64,000 nucleotides of DNA from Luteimonas abyssi (GTDB lineage Bacteria; Pseudomonadota; Gammaproteobacteria; Xanthomonadales; Xanthomonadaceae), in the NCBI RefSeq assembly GCF_001482195.1, contig NZ_KQ759763.1:1523321-1587320 (forward strand). The letters are read 5' to 3'. Every line of letters begins with the position of its first letter. Position 1 is the first letter of the stretch. The notes beneath the pieces were generated by a model, which was given only the letters and a program-made list of their open reading frames with translations, had not been told where the DNA came from and made no database searches. This document shows, one piece after another, positions 8,944-17,542 of the stretch. Both the position numbers and the translations under genes were made by a program.

Positions 8944-8961
8944 GTGACGTTCAGGTGACAT
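8944..8961 (-). promoter_or_regulatory. Pho box upstream of the second pstS
   Basis: Minus strand ATGTCACCTGAACGTCAC: half-sites TGTCAC and CGTCAC 11 bases apart, matching the PhoB-site layout with one deviation in the second half-site. It ends 80 bases before the GTG start. Confidence 0.65.
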
Positions 8962-9012
8962 GCGGGAGTGGGCGACACCGGCGGTACCGGCGTGGTCGCC
9001 GTCACCGCTCGC

Positions 9013-9030
9013 CTGTCATGGCGACGTCAC
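9013..9030 (+). promoter_or_regulatory. Third Pho-box-like site, opposite orientation
   Basis: Plus strand CTGTCATGGCGACGTCAC: half-sites CTGTCAT and ACGTCAC 11 bases apart. No gene begins downstream on the plus strand, so it may be an upstream auxiliary site for pstS or a chance match. Confidence 0.3.
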
Positions 9031-9048
9031 CCGTTCGTCGCCGAACGG
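9031..9048 (-). terminator. Small hairpin after the Mrr-like gene
   Basis: Perfect inverted repeat CCGTTCG-TCGC-CGAACGG, 32 bases past the stop codon of the gene ending at 9080. There is no T-run. A possible 3'-end structure only. Confidence 0.3.
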
Positions 9049-9079
9049 TCTCGCCGTGCCATCCGTCCGTACGTGGCTG

Positions 9080-10090
9080 TCAGAACGTGCGGCACTGCCG
9101 GAACCGGACCGGCACGTCGCTGCCCGCAGGCAGGTTCAACTGGATGCGCGAGGTGGCGATGTCCGGATGGCGTTCGACCAGTGGACAGATGTGCTCGAAC
9201 GCGTCGGCGTCCGTGCTCCGCAACTCGACCTGCAGCGTGGAGGCGCTCGTCCACTCGGCGCGCGCGACCATCGGCAGGTCCACGACATCGCGTACAGCGG
9301 CGTGGCGCTGGTCCGCAGGCGACAACGATGATGTGGTGGCCGGCGGAGGCGGGTCGGCCACCGCCGCTGCCGCCACCGGTTCCCCGTCCGCAGCGGGGGG
9401 GCTCCGGACAGGGAGCGTCTCGGGTGCGACAGGCTCCTGCGCGGATGCCCCGGCACTGGCGGTTGCGATGTCCGGAGTCGTCGCCGTTCCGGTGGGCGGC
9501 ATCAGGCGCGTCAGGACGCCGTGGCTGCCGATACCCGCAAGCGCGGCCATCAGCCATGCGGCCACGATGCGTCTGCATGCACGCCGGGCCGCGGTCTTCC
9601 GGATCGAGGCCAGGGTGCTTTCAGGCAGGCGCGTCCGCGCCTCGGTCCACAGGGCGGACCCGTCCAGCAGTTCGATGCCCTGATCGCTTGCCGCATCGCG
9701 CGCATCCTCGACGATGCGTCCCTGGGTCGCCAGAACGCCTGCCCGGGTGCCGGCGAGCCGCATGTCGTTCGCAAGCTCGTTGACGGTGAGCTTGCCGATC
9801 AGGAAGGCACTGCCGTGTTTGCACCACAGGCTCAGCCGTTCGGAACCACGGACGAGCGTATGGCGGCCATCGTCGGCCGCGGTGTCGTTCTCGGTCCGGA
9901 GGAACCCGCGGTGCGCCATCACATCCAGCATGAGGCGGGTGAACTCCCGCCAAGACATCGTCGCCAGTGTTCTCAGGCCGGCGGTGGTCTCGTCTCGCGG
10001 TCTCGATACCCAGAGGGCATAGGCGGTGCCTCCGCCCCCGACCACCCCCGACACCACCATGGCGACGCCCACCTGCACGACTGCACTCAC
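9080..10090 (-). CDS. Membrane-anchored Mrr-like (restriction-endonuclease fold) protein, active site degenerate
   Basis: A 336-residue protein of unproven function. An N-terminal membrane helix (about residues 7-27) is followed at 45-150 by a domain resembling the Mrr catalytic fold: a helical entry (WREFTRLMLDVMAHRGF), a core strand ending WCKHG (89-93), and a closing strand GIELLDGSALW (138-148). The usual Q/E-x-K catalytic pair appears as W-C-K, so nuclease activity is doubtful. A second membrane helix lies at about 175-195. A Pro/Ala-rich linker (200-260) and a C-terminal domain with two or three cysteines follow. The GTG at 10090 is chosen because AGGGG precedes it; an ATG ten codons later is the alternative. 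Confidence 0.6.
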   Translation of the reverse strand: MSAVVQVGVAMVVSGVVGGGGTAYALWVSRPRDETTAGLRTLATMSWREFTRLMLDVMAHRGFLRTENDTAADDGRHTLVRGSERLSLWCKHGSAFLIGKLTVNELANDMRLAGTRAGVLATQGRIVEDARDAASDQGIELLDGSALWTEARTRLPESTLASIRKTAARRACRRIVAAWLMAALAGIGSHGVLTRLMPPTGTATTPDIATASAGASAQEPVAPETLPVRSPPAADGEPVAAAAVADPPPPATTSSLSPADQRHAAVRDVVDLPMVARAEWTSASTLQVELRSTDADAFEHICPLVERHPDIATSRIQLNLPAGSDVPVRFRQCRTF

Positions 10091-10269
10091 AACGGCCCCT
10101 GTTGACTACTCACTGCGACAACGCACTGCATCCGGCAACGCACCGGCGATCAGCGCGGGAGGATAGTGGCAACGGCATGCGGGGTTAAGCCGGCCGCCCA
10201 TTCGGGACAGCCGGTCTTCAGCCGGGAATGAGTCCGACGCTGCGGTCAGCGGGACGCGGGCGTAACCGA

Positions 10270-10818
10270 TCAGATCGAGGTATCGGATCCGCCGCCGGTG
10301 GCGCTGGCCGCCGGCGTCGACGCGGGTGTCGGCGTCGGTCTGCTGGCCTTCTTGCGCGGCGCGGCGGCAGTGCGTGCCGGCTTGCTCGCGCGCTCCTGTG
10401 CATGCAGCTGCGCATTCAAGGCGTCGATACGGGCGCTCAGGGCGGCGATATCGTGGCGGGTCGGAACGCCGAGCCGGGTCAGCGTGCGCTGGAAACGCTC
10501 GTCGAATGCGTGCTCGACCCGATCCCAGGCGGCGGTCGCCTGTTCGCGGGTGTGGTCGACGGTGGCCTCGACCTCGTCGCGGAACTCCTCCGCCGTCGCC
10601 TCGGCCTGGGCGCGCGCGTTCCGGTCGAGCTGGGCACCCTCACGGGCCAGGGTATCGAACAGACGCGAGCCTTCCTCCTGGGCGCGGCTCAGTGCGCCGA
10701 GCCCCGCCAGCCAGATGCGTTGCGCGGAATCGCCCAGGCTGCGGGCGGGCGCGTCCGGATCGGCCGGCGGCGGCGTGTGCGGCGGGCGCGGTGTCTTCGG
10801 CTTCTTGTAGGTCGCCAT
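10270..10818 (-). CDS. Phasin-like poly(hydroxyalkanoate) granule-associated protein
   Basis: A 182-residue protein of the PhaF/PhaI phasin type, which coats polyhydroxyalkanoate granules and can link them to DNA. After a Pro/Lys-rich N-terminus, residues 30-130 are amphipathic helix with family-like stretches (WLAGLGALSRAQEEGSRLF and LGVPTRHDIAALSARI). The tail (145-182) is Ala/Pro/Lys-rich and basic, a short version of the PhaF DNA-binding tail. The ATG at 10818 has GGAG ahead. The next gene upstream on the same strand is another PHA-granule protein, but no PHA synthase lies in the window. Confidence 0.8.
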   Translation of the reverse strand: MATYKKPKTPRPPHTPPPADPDAPARSLGDSAQRIWLAGLGALSRAQEEGSRLFDTLAREGAQLDRNARAQAEATAEEFRDEVEATVDHTREQATAAWDRVEHAFDERFQRTLTRLGVPTRHDIAALSARIDALNAQLHAQERASKPARTAAAPRKKASRPTPTPASTPAASATGGGSDTSI

Positions 10819-10899
10819 GGGGAGCTCCTGTCGAAGGATGCCCCGATGCTGTCGCAGCGGACATGATCGCTGCGTCGAGGGCGTCGCCCGGCGCCGGGT

Positions 10900-11175
10900 T
10901 CAGCCCAGGCGCTCGGTGAGCACGCGCCGGATTTCGGCCTCGATCGGGCCGCGCATGGCCGACAACAGAAAACCGAGTTTGGCGGTGACCCGGACATCGT
11001 CGGCACCGACCGCGATCGCCCCGTCGACGCCGGAGCGGTTGAAGCTGAGGACATCGCCGTTCCAGGCATGGGCGACGTCGAACTTCTCGGCCAGCTTGGT
11101 GGCGACGTCCTCGATCGCGGCGCGTGCCTGGGGCAGCGGAAGGGCGTGCGGATGACGGATATCGATGTCGGACAT
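10900..11175 (-). CDS. Polyhydroxyalkanoic acid system family protein
   Basis: A 91-residue protein recognisable as the small PHA-granule region family. Typical pattern: an N-terminal MSDIDIRHPHALP, an amphipathic helix with KLAEKFDV, then W-NGDVLSFNRSGVDGAI and a C-terminal helix GPIEAEIRRVL. It probably associates with PHA granules or phasins; its biochemical role is not established. The ATG at 11175 has GGAG upstream. It lies 81 bases before the phasin gene on the same strand, a probable operon, and diverges from the FHA gene. Confidence 0.75.
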   Translation of the reverse strand: MSDIDIRHPHALPLPQARAAIEDVATKLAEKFDVAHAWNGDVLSFNRSGVDGAIAVGADDVRVTAKLGFLLSAMRGPIEAEIRRVLTERLG

Positions 11176-11257
11176 GGGAAGGCTCCAGCGGCGGAGGCCT
11201 ATTGTGGGCGTCTCCGGCGCCGGCTCCAAGCGTGGCGGCGTGCTAGATTCGCCGCGC

Positions 11258-12064
11258 ATGGAAATCCTCAGATTGCGCTTCGTCGGCAGCGAGCAGCCCG
11301 ACCTGCCGCTCGACGCCGGCATGCACGACCTCGGCCGGCTGCCGCAGGGCGGTATTGGACGGGTGGAGGGCGACCATCAGGTGCTGGCCCGGTTGTGCGT
11401 GGACGGGCGCGGCGTCTGGCTCAACGCCGATGCCGGTGACCGGCGCGTCCACGTCAACGGCCGCGCGGTGCGCCGGCTGGCCATGCTGCGGCGTGGCGAC
11501 ACCCTGCATCTGGACGGCGTCGAACTGCGCCTGCTCGCCGACCGTCCGGTCCGCGCACCCGACGATCCGGCGACCGACGTCGCGGAGGGCGCCAGCGCCA
11601 GCCCGCACGCGGTTCTGCGCGGCATCGGCGGCCGTCATCATGGGCGTTGCTTCACGCTCGACCGGGCACGCGTGGTCGGCAGCGTCGCCGAAGCCGATGT
11701 GCGGATCGACGACCCGGCGTTCGCCGAGCGCCACGCGCGGATCGAGCCGGTCGAGGGCCGCCTGGTGTTGCGCGATCTCGGATCGGCCGACGGCAGCGTG
11801 GTCAACGGCGAGCCGGTGCGTGATGCGGTGCTCGAGCCCGGCGACCAGATCGTGTTCGACGCCTACCACCGCTTCGTCGTCGAGGCCCCGGGTCCGGGCC
11901 GCGCCGGCGCCCGGCGCGGTGGCGACCAGGACGAGATGCCGATGCCGGCGTTCGACGACGTCGAGACGCCGCCCCGACGCGCGTGGCCGCTGCCGTGGTT
12001 GTTGCTGGCGGCGTTGCTGATCGCCGGCCTGTTGAGTCTGCTGCTGCTCTACGGCGCGCCCTGA
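11258..12064 (+). CDS. Double FHA-domain protein with C-terminal membrane anchor
   Basis: A 268-residue protein. Residues 1-95 look like a diverged forkhead-associated (FHA) domain (LGRLPQGG, VHVNGRAV, LRRGDTLHLDGVELRLL). Residues 117-210 are a second, clearer FHA domain (HARIEPVEGRLVLRDLGS, VVNGEPV, LEPGDQIVF). A Pro-rich linker and a membrane helix (about 247-266) end the chain, so both domains should be cytosolic. FHA domains bind phosphothreonine. In the second domain the Arg of the GR motif is Ser (142) and the usual Ser before HA is replaced (FAERHA), so binding may be lost. No kinase gene is nearby. Its 3' end overlaps convergent msrQ by 16 bases. Confidence 0.8.
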   Translation: MEILRLRFVGSEQPDLPLDAGMHDLGRLPQGGIGRVEGDHQVLARLCVDGRGVWLNADAGDRRVHVNGRAVRRLAMLRRGDTLHLDGVELRLLADRPVRAPDDPATDVAEGASASPHAVLRGIGGRHHGRCFTLDRARVVGSVAEADVRIDDPAFAERHARIEPVEGRLVLRDLGSADGSVVNGEPVRDAVLEPGDQIVFDAYHRFVVEAPGPGRAGARRGGDQDEMPMPAFDDVETPPRRAWPLPWLLLAALLIAGLLSLLLLYGAP

Positions 12065-12732
12065 GGGCGGCGTGGGTCGGCCGCTGGGCGGAACTTCCGC
12101 CACAGCCGCCAGCCCAGCAGCGTGGCCAGGATCGCTGCGTACAGCGCGGGCTCGCGGATGTCGGATTTCACCACCCACCAGAAGTGGAGAACCGCCAGCG
12201 CGGCGATCGGATAGATCAACCGGTGCAGCGGCTGCCAGCGCCGGCCCAGGCGCCGCATCCAGCCTCGTGTGGACGTGGCCGCCAGCGGGACCAGCAGCAG
12301 CCAGGCCAGGAAGCCGACGGTGATGAAGGGGCGGCGCACGATCTCGGTCGTCACGCTCGACCAGTCCCAGCGGAGGTCCAGCCACAGCCAGGCGGCGAAG
12401 TGCAGGCTGGCATAGGCGAAGGCGTACAGGCCCAACAGGCGCCGGAACCGCACCAGCACGGCCTGCCCGGTGAGCTGCCGTAGCGGCGTGACGGCGAGGG
12501 TGATCAGCAGAAAGCGCAGCGCCCAGAGGCCGAGGGTGTGCTCGATGAGGGCGACGGGGTCCGGGCCGAGGGCGTCGATGTCGGCGCCGCTCTGGACCTG
12601 CCACGCGCCGTGCAGCAGCAGGACCAGCGGCAGCAGCGCCAGGAGATGGATCGCGGCCTTGGTCGGCGGCAGCCAGACGGGCGTGTTCGGACGCGGGCGG
12701 GGTCGGGAGGCGATGGCTGCGCTCCCGGTCAG
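12049..12732 (-). CDS. msrQ: Heme-binding membrane subunit MsrQ of the methionine-sulfoxide reductase
   Basis: An integral membrane cytochrome b-like protein that passes electrons from the quinone pool to periplasmic MsrP. Five to six hydrophobic segments are seen. Heme-ligand histidines stand in the segments [22 protein letters not shown] and [10 protein letters not shown]. The frame contains no ATG, GTG or TTG near the expected N-terminus; the nearest plausible start is a CTG at 12732 overlapping the msrP stop (CTGA), giving 227 residues (E. coli MsrQ is 211). Another CTG lies two codons earlier. The gene follows msrP directly, so coupled translation is likely. Confidence 0.85.
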   Translation of the reverse strand: MTGSAAIASRPRPRPNTPVWLPPTKAAIHLLALLPLVLLLHGAWQVQSGADIDALGPDPVALIEHTLGLWALRFLLITLAVTPLRQLTGQAVLVRFRRLLGLYAFAYASLHFAAWLWLDLRWDWSSVTTEIVRRPFITVGFLAWLLLVPLAATSTRGWMRRLGRRWQPLHRLIYPIAALAVLHFWWVVKSDIREPALYAAILATLLGWRLWRKFRPAADPRRPQGAP

Positions 12733-13715
12733 TACCAGCGCCGCAGGTCCATGCCTGCGTACATGGAGGCGACCTGTTCGCCATAGCCGTTGAAGGGCTG
12801 GGTGTCGATACGGTTGGCCAGCAGGCGTCCTTCGTTCCCGGCGATCCGGCGCTCGCTCGCCTGGCTCCAGCGGGGGTGATCCACGGCCGGATTGACGTTG
12901 GCGAAGAAGCCGTACTCGCGCGGCTGCAGATCGTTCCAGGCGGTGGACGGCATGCGTTCGGTGAAACGGATCTCGACGATCGACTTGATGCTCTTGAAGC
13001 CGTACTTCCACGGCACCAGCAGGCGCAGCGGGGCACCGTTCTGCTGCGGCAGGGCCTTGCCGTACAGACCGGTCGCCAACAGCGTCAACGGGTGCATGGC
13101 CTCGTCGATGCGCAGCCCCTCACGGTAGGGCCAATCGATGGAGCGATAGCGCAGGCCGGGCATCTGGGCGCGGTCGGCCAAGGTGGTGAAGGCCACGAAC
13201 TTGGCGTTCGCCGTGGGTTCGAAGCGCTGGAGGATCTGCCCCAGCGGCACACCCAGCCAGGGGATCACCATCGACCAGCCTTCCACGCAGCGCAGACGGT
13301 ACACACGCTCTTCGGGCAGGAAGCCGGCCAGCAACTCGTCGAACGACACCCGCCCCGGTTTGTTGCATTCGCCGGAGATTTCGACCTCCCACGGCGACGT
13401 CCGCAGGGTTTTCGCGGCGCGCGAGGGGTCGGCCTTGCCGGTGCCGAACTCGTAGAAATTGTTGTAGCCGGTGGCGTCGGCCTCGCGGGTGAGCGTTTCG
13501 TCGGTCGAGAAGCCCGCCTCCACCTGCTCGCGCGAGGGCGATTGCCGCGTGGGCGGCGGCGGCGGCTCCGCAGCGGCGCAGCCGGCCAGCCCGAGCGCGG
13601 GCAGGGCACCGAGCGACGCCAGCAGGCGCCGTCGGCTGCGCCAGACCGTCTCGTCGGTGATCTCGGAGGCGCGGACGCGCAGGGCGTCGCGGAGGGAACG
13701 GTCGTGTCGGGGCAT
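12729..13715 (-). CDS. msrP: Periplasmic methionine-sulfoxide reductase catalytic subunit MsrP
   Basis: A molybdopterin enzyme that reduces oxidised methionine in periplasmic proteins with electrons from MsrQ. The 328-residue chain starts with a twin-arginine signal (RRRLLASLG, residues 28-36, then a hydrophobic stretch ending AGCAAAEP), as expected for a folded Moco protein exported by Tat. The molybdenum-ligand cysteine is probably Cys143 in [12 protein letters not shown] run of prolines follows the signal. The ATG at 13715 is preceded by AGGAGG. Its last codons overlap the start of msrQ. Confidence 0.93.
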   Translation of the reverse strand: MPRHDRSLRDALRVRASEITDETVWRSRRRLLASLGALPALGLAGCAAAEPPPPPTRQSPSREQVEAGFSTDETLTREADATGYNNFYEFGTGKADPSRAAKTLRTSPWEVEISGECNKPGRVSFDELLAGFLPEERVYRLRCVEGWSMVIPWLGVPLGQILQRFEPTANAKFVAFTTLADRAQMPGLRYRSIDWPYREGLRIDEAMHPLTLLATGLYGKALPQQNGAPLRLLVPWKYGFKSIKSIVEIRFTERMPSTAWNDLQPREYGFFANVNPAVDHPRWSQASERRIAGNEGRLLANRIDTQPFNGYGEQVASMYAGMDLRRWY

Positions 13716-13845
13716 GGCGTTGCCTCCTGGAGGAGGTGGAAGGGGCTTGCCGGATAGACGTGCCGGAGGGCGTAAAAGTTGCAGGGAGGCGACGGGCTGT
13801 TGCGCTGCGGCATACTAGAGCGCTTCCTGTTGCCTGGACGTCACG

Positions 13846-14946
13846 ATGTCGCGCGCCTACAACTTCAGCCCGGGTCCCGCCGCATTGCCCGAGGACGTCC
13901 TGCGCCGGGCGCAGGCGGACATGCTGGAGTACGTGGGGCCGGGGCAGGCCGCCGCGGGCGCGTCGATCGTCGAGCTGAGCCATCGCGGCCCCGAGTTTCT
14001 CGACGTCGCCCAACGCGCCGAGGTCGATCTGCGCGCGTTGATCGGCATCCCCGATGCGTACGCCGTGCTGTTCCTGGCCGGCGGCGCGACGACCCAGCAG
14101 GCCCTGATCGCACTGAACTTCGCGGCGATGGGCCAGCCCGCCGACTATGTGCTCACCGGGCATTGGGGCCACACCGCGATCAAGCAGGCGCGTCCCTACG
14201 TGGATGTGCGGATCGCCGCCAGCAGCGAAGCGGAGGGCTTCAAGGCGATTCCCGACCGCGCGGACTGGCGTCTGTCCGCCGACGCCGCCTACGTGCACAT
14301 CACCGCCAACGAGACCATCCACGGGGTCGAGTTCCGCGACACGCCGGAGACCGGCGACGTGCCGCTGTTCGCCGATTTCAGCTCGTCCATCGCCTCCGAG
14401 CCGCTCGACGTGGGTCGCTACGGCCTGATCTACGCCGGGGCGCAGAAGAATCTCGGGCCGGTCGGGATCACGGTGGTGATCGTCCGCCGCGACCTGCTCG
14501 AACGCAGCGGGCAGCCGCGCGCCGGGATCTTCGATTACCGCGCCCATCTCGCGGCGGACTCCATGCTCAACACGCCGCCGAGCTGGAACTGGTATCTGCT
14601 GGGATTGACGGTGAAGTGGATGCGCGACGAGGGCGGCGTCGAGGTGTTCGCCGAGCGCAGCCGGGCCAAGGCGCGGTTGCTGTACGACACCATCGACGGC
14701 TCGGACGGGTTCTACCGCAACGACGTGGACGTGGCCGCCCGGTCGCGAATGAACATCCCGTTCTTCCTGCACGACGCGCGCCTCGACGCCGAGTTCCTGG
14801 CCGGTGCGCGCGAAGCCGGCCTGATCGGTCTGAAGGGGCATCGCGTGCTGGGCGGCATGCGCGCGTCGATCTACAACGCGATGCCGGTGGCCGGGGTCGA
14901 GGCCCTGACCGCCTACATGCGCGATTTCCAGCAACATCGGAGCTGA
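13846..14946 (+). CDS. serC: Phosphoserine aminotransferase SerC
   Basis: A 366-residue PLP enzyme converting 3-phosphohydroxypyruvate and glutamate to phosphoserine (serine pathway) and also acting in pyridoxal-phosphate synthesis. The N-terminal [11 protein letters not shown] and the PLP lysine Lys201 (AGAQKNLGP) are characteristic. Full length for the family (about 360). First gene of serC-pheA-aroA, two bases before pheA. The ribosome binding site before ATG 13846 is weak. The promoter must lie in the 130 bases shared with divergent msrP. Confidence 0.95.
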   Translation: MSRAYNFSPGPAALPEDVLRRAQADMLEYVGPGQAAAGASIVELSHRGPEFLDVAQRAEVDLRALIGIPDAYAVLFLAGGATTQQALIALNFAAMGQPADYVLTGHWGHTAIKQARPYVDVRIAASSEAEGFKAIPDRADWRLSADAAYVHITANETIHGVEFRDTPETGDVPLFADFSSSIASEPLDVGRYGLIYAGAQKNLGPVGITVVIVRRDLLERSGQPRAGIFDYRAHLAADSMLNTPPSWNWYLLGLTVKWMRDEGGVEVFAERSRAKARLLYDTIDGSDGFYRNDVDVAARSRMNIPFFLHDARLDAEFLAGAREAGLIGLKGHRVLGGMRASIYNAMPVAGVEALTAYMRDFQQHRS

Positions 14947-14948
14947 TC

Positions 14949-16214
14949 ATGAGCGACAAGAAGAAAGCACCGGCCGCGGCCCGCGGATCGAACCGCACGT
15001 CGGCTCCGGATCGCGCGACCGGTGGCGCAGGCAAGCGGGATGCCGGGGCGTCGAAGGCGGCAACCGCGAAGAAAACGGTCGCGAAAAAGGCAGCCGGCGC
15101 GCCGCCGCGCCCGCTCCAGAGCAGCGGTGGCGCGGGCAAGCCCGATCTCGCCGAGGTGCGCGCGCGCATCGACGGCATCGATCACCGTATCCAGACCCTG
15201 ATCGCCGAACGGGCCGACTGGGCGCATCAGGTGGGCCGGGCCAAGGGGAAACTGGCCGCGGCGGTGGACTATTACCGCCCCGAGCGCGAGGCGCAGGTGC
15301 TGCGCCGCGTGGTGGACCGCAACGACGGTCCGTTGTCGGACGAGGTGCTGGTGCGCCTGTTCCGGGAAATCATGTCGGCCTGCCTGGCCCAGCAGGAACC
15401 GTTGAAGATCGGCTTCCTCGGCCCGGAGGGCACGTTCTCGCAGCAGGCCGTGCACAAGCACTTCGGGCATTCCGCGCGCGGCCTTCCGTTGTCGAGCGTA
15501 GAGGAGGTGTTCGACGAGGTCGCCGACGGCACCGCGGATTTCGGCGTGGTGCCGGTGGAGAATTCGGGGCAGGGCACGATCCAGTCCACACTCGATCTGT
15601 TCCTGACCTCGCCGCTGATGATCTGTGGCGAGGTGGAGTTGCGGGTGCACCAGTACCTGCTGTCGCGGACCGGCCGCCTGGAAGACATCGAGCGGGTCTA
15701 TTCGCACGGGTTGTCGCTGGGCCAGTGCCGGAACTGGCTGCGCCAGCATCTGCCGCGGGCCGAGAAGCAGGCCGTGGTCAGCAATGCGGAAGGGGTGCGC
15801 CGTGCGCGCAGCGCCGACGATGCCGCCGCCATCGCCGGCGAGAACGCCGCGCACGTGTACGGCATGAAGGTGGTGGCCGGCCCGATCGAGGATCGCGACG
15901 ACAACACCACCCGCTTCCTGGTGATCGGTCGTGCGGCATTCCCGCCCTCGGGCAACGATCGCACGTCGTTGCTGGTGTTCATCCGCGACCAGCCGGGCGC
16001 CCTCTACAAGATCCTGGAGCCGTTGGCCCGCATGGGCATCAGCATGAACCGCATCGAATCGCGTCCCGCGCACGGCGGGTTGTGGCAGTACGCGTTCTTC
16101 ATCGACGTGACCGGGCATGTGGACGAATCCCCGTTGCGCGACGCGCTGGGAGAGATCGACGACTTCGCAGGCGAAGTACGCGTGTTGGGCTCCTATCCGG
16201 TGGCCGTGCCATGA
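14949..16214 (+). CDS. pheA: Bifunctional chorismate mutase/prephenate dehydratase PheA (P-protein)
   Basis: Makes phenylpyruvate from chorismate through prephenate. Domain order in 421 residues: a Lys/Ala-rich tail (1-62), an AroQ-type chorismate mutase helix bundle (66-148), prephenate dehydratase (152-330; catalytic TRF at 321-323) and an ACT regulatory domain (338-415) with GALYKIL and ESRP motifs that bind phenylalanine. Feedback inhibition by phenylalanine is therefore expected. The basic tail is the odd part: it resembles histone-H1-like sequence and has no role in catalysis. It starts two bases after serC and overlaps aroA by four bases (ATGA). Confidence 0.95.
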   Translation: MSDKKKAPAAARGSNRTSAPDRATGGAGKRDAGASKAATAKKTVAKKAAGAPPRPLQSSGGAGKPDLAEVRARIDGIDHRIQTLIAERADWAHQVGRAKGKLAAAVDYYRPEREAQVLRRVVDRNDGPLSDEVLVRLFREIMSACLAQQEPLKIGFLGPEGTFSQQAVHKHFGHSARGLPLSSVEEVFDEVADGTADFGVVPVENSGQGTIQSTLDLFLTSPLMICGEVELRVHQYLLSRTGRLEDIERVYSHGLSLGQCRNWLRQHLPRAEKQAVVSNAEGVRRARSADDAAAIAGENAAHVYGMKVVAGPIEDRDDNTTRFLVIGRAAFPPSGNDRTSLLVFIRDQPGALYKILEPLARMGISMNRIESRPAHGGLWQYAFFIDVTGHVDESPLRDALGEIDDFAGEVRVLGSYPVAVP

Positions 16215-17518
16215 GCGGCGGCGACCTGCACTGGACCGCGCGGACCGGCGCGGCGCTGCGCGGTACGTTGTCGGTGCCGGGGGACAAGTCCGTTTCCCAT
16301 CGCGCGATCATGTTCGCCGCGCTCGCCGAGGGCGTCTCGCGGATCGAGGGCTTCCTGGAAGGCGAAGACGCGCGCGCGACCGAAGCGGTGTTCCGGCGCC
16401 TGGGCGTGTCCATCGACGCGCCCGGCCCCGGGCGGCGCGTGGTGCATGGCGTCGGCCTGCACGGGCTGCGCGGCGTGGACGGGCCGCTCGACTGCGGCAA
16501 TGCCGGGACCGCGATGCGGTTGTTGGCGGGCCTGTTCGCCGGGCAGGCGTTCGATACGACGCTGGTGGGCGATGTGTCGCTGTCGAAGCGACCGATGCGG
16601 CGGGTGACGGAGCCGCTGGCGCGGATGGGTGCGCGTATCGACACCGGCGAGGGCGGTCTGCCGCCGCTGCATATCCACGGCGGCACACCGCTGAAGGGCA
16701 TCGAGTTCGAGACCCCGGTCGCCAGCGCCCAGGTGAAATCGGCGCTGCTGCTGGCGGGGCTGTACGCGCAGGGCACGACCACGGTGCACGAGGCGCAGCC
16801 CACGCGCGACTACACCGAGCGGATGCTGGCCGCGTTCGGCTGGCCGATCGATTTCGCACCGGGGCACGCGCGCCTGGAAGGCGGACACCGCCTGCAGGCG
16901 ATGAACGTGATCGTCCCGGCCGACTTCTCGTCCGCCGCGTTCTTCATCGTCGCCGCAACCCTGATTCCGGGCTCCGAACTGCGCCTGCGGCGGGTCGGCA
17001 TGAACCCGCGACGGGTCGGACTGCTGCATGTGCTGCGGTTGATGGGCGCGGACATCCACGCGGAGTCGGCGGACGAGCAGGGCGGCGAACCGGTCGCCGA
17101 CCTCGTCGTGCGCCATGCGCCGCTGCGCGGGATCGAGGTGCCGGAGGAACACGTCGCCGACATGATCGACGAGTTCCCGGTCCTGTTCGTGGCGGCGGCG
17201 TGCGCGGAAGGCGCGACCGTGGTACGCGGCGCCTCGGAGCTGCGTGTGAAGGAGTCCGACCGCATCGGCACGGTGGCTGCGGGCCTGCGGGCGCTGGGCA
17301 TTCGCGTCGACGAGACGCCGGATGGCGCCACGGTCCACGGCGGCGCGCCGGGTGGCGGGCGCATCGACAGCCACGGCGATCATCGGGTGGCGATGGCGTT
17401 CGCGGTCGCGGGGCAGATGGCCTCGGCGCCGGTGCGGATCGACGACATCGCCAATGTGGCGACGTCGTTCCCCGGTTTCGACGCGATGGCGCGCGAGGTC
17501 GGCTTCGGGCTGGACTGA
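16211..17518 (+). CDS. aroA: 3-phosphoshikimate 1-carboxyvinyltransferase (EPSP synthase) AroA
   Basis: Sixth step of the shikimate pathway: joins phosphoenolpyruvate to shikimate-3-phosphate. The 435-residue chain shows the two inverse domains with VPGDKSVSHRAIMFAAL (substrate lysine, residues 19-35), CGNAGTAMRLLAG (near 97-109) and DFSSAAFF (near 238). The ATG at 16211 sits in an ATGA overlap with the pheA stop. An opposite-strand TonB gene follows after a strong hairpin, so the serC-pheA-aroA operon ends here. Confidence 0.95.
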   Translation: MSGGDLHWTARTGAALRGTLSVPGDKSVSHRAIMFAALAEGVSRIEGFLEGEDARATEAVFRRLGVSIDAPGPGRRVVHGVGLHGLRGVDGPLDCGNAGTAMRLLAGLFAGQAFDTTLVGDVSLSKRPMRRVTEPLARMGARIDTGEGGLPPLHIHGGTPLKGIEFETPVASAQVKSALLLAGLYAQGTTTVHEAQPTRDYTERMLAAFGWPIDFAPGHARLEGGHRLQAMNVIVPADFSSAAFFIVAATLIPGSELRLRRVGMNPRRVGLLHVLRLMGADIHAESADEQGGEPVADLVVRHAPLRGIEVPEEHVADMIDEFPVLFVAAACAEGATVVRGASELRVKESDRIGTVAAGLRALGIRVDETPDGATVHGGAPGGGRIDSHGDHRVAMAFAVAGQMASAPVRIDDIANVATSFPGFDAMAREVGFGLD

Positions 17519-17542
17519 CGCGTTCGGCGATCGGGTGTTCAG

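Noticed and set aside
9080-12064. A defence island formed by the Mrr-like and FHA proteins
   Set aside because: The two are on opposite strands and separated by PHA-granule genes, with no methyltransferase, helicase, kinase or toxin partner. Context does not support a defence system.
12049-13715. A frameshift joining msrP and msrQ into one gene
   Set aside because: Both proteins are complete and are separate subunits in known systems. The overlap fits coupled translation.
16211-17518. Whether this EPSP synthase is a naturally herbicide-tolerant class
   Set aside because: The GNAGTAMR segment keeps Gly at the key position, and the class cannot be settled by eye; no claim made.
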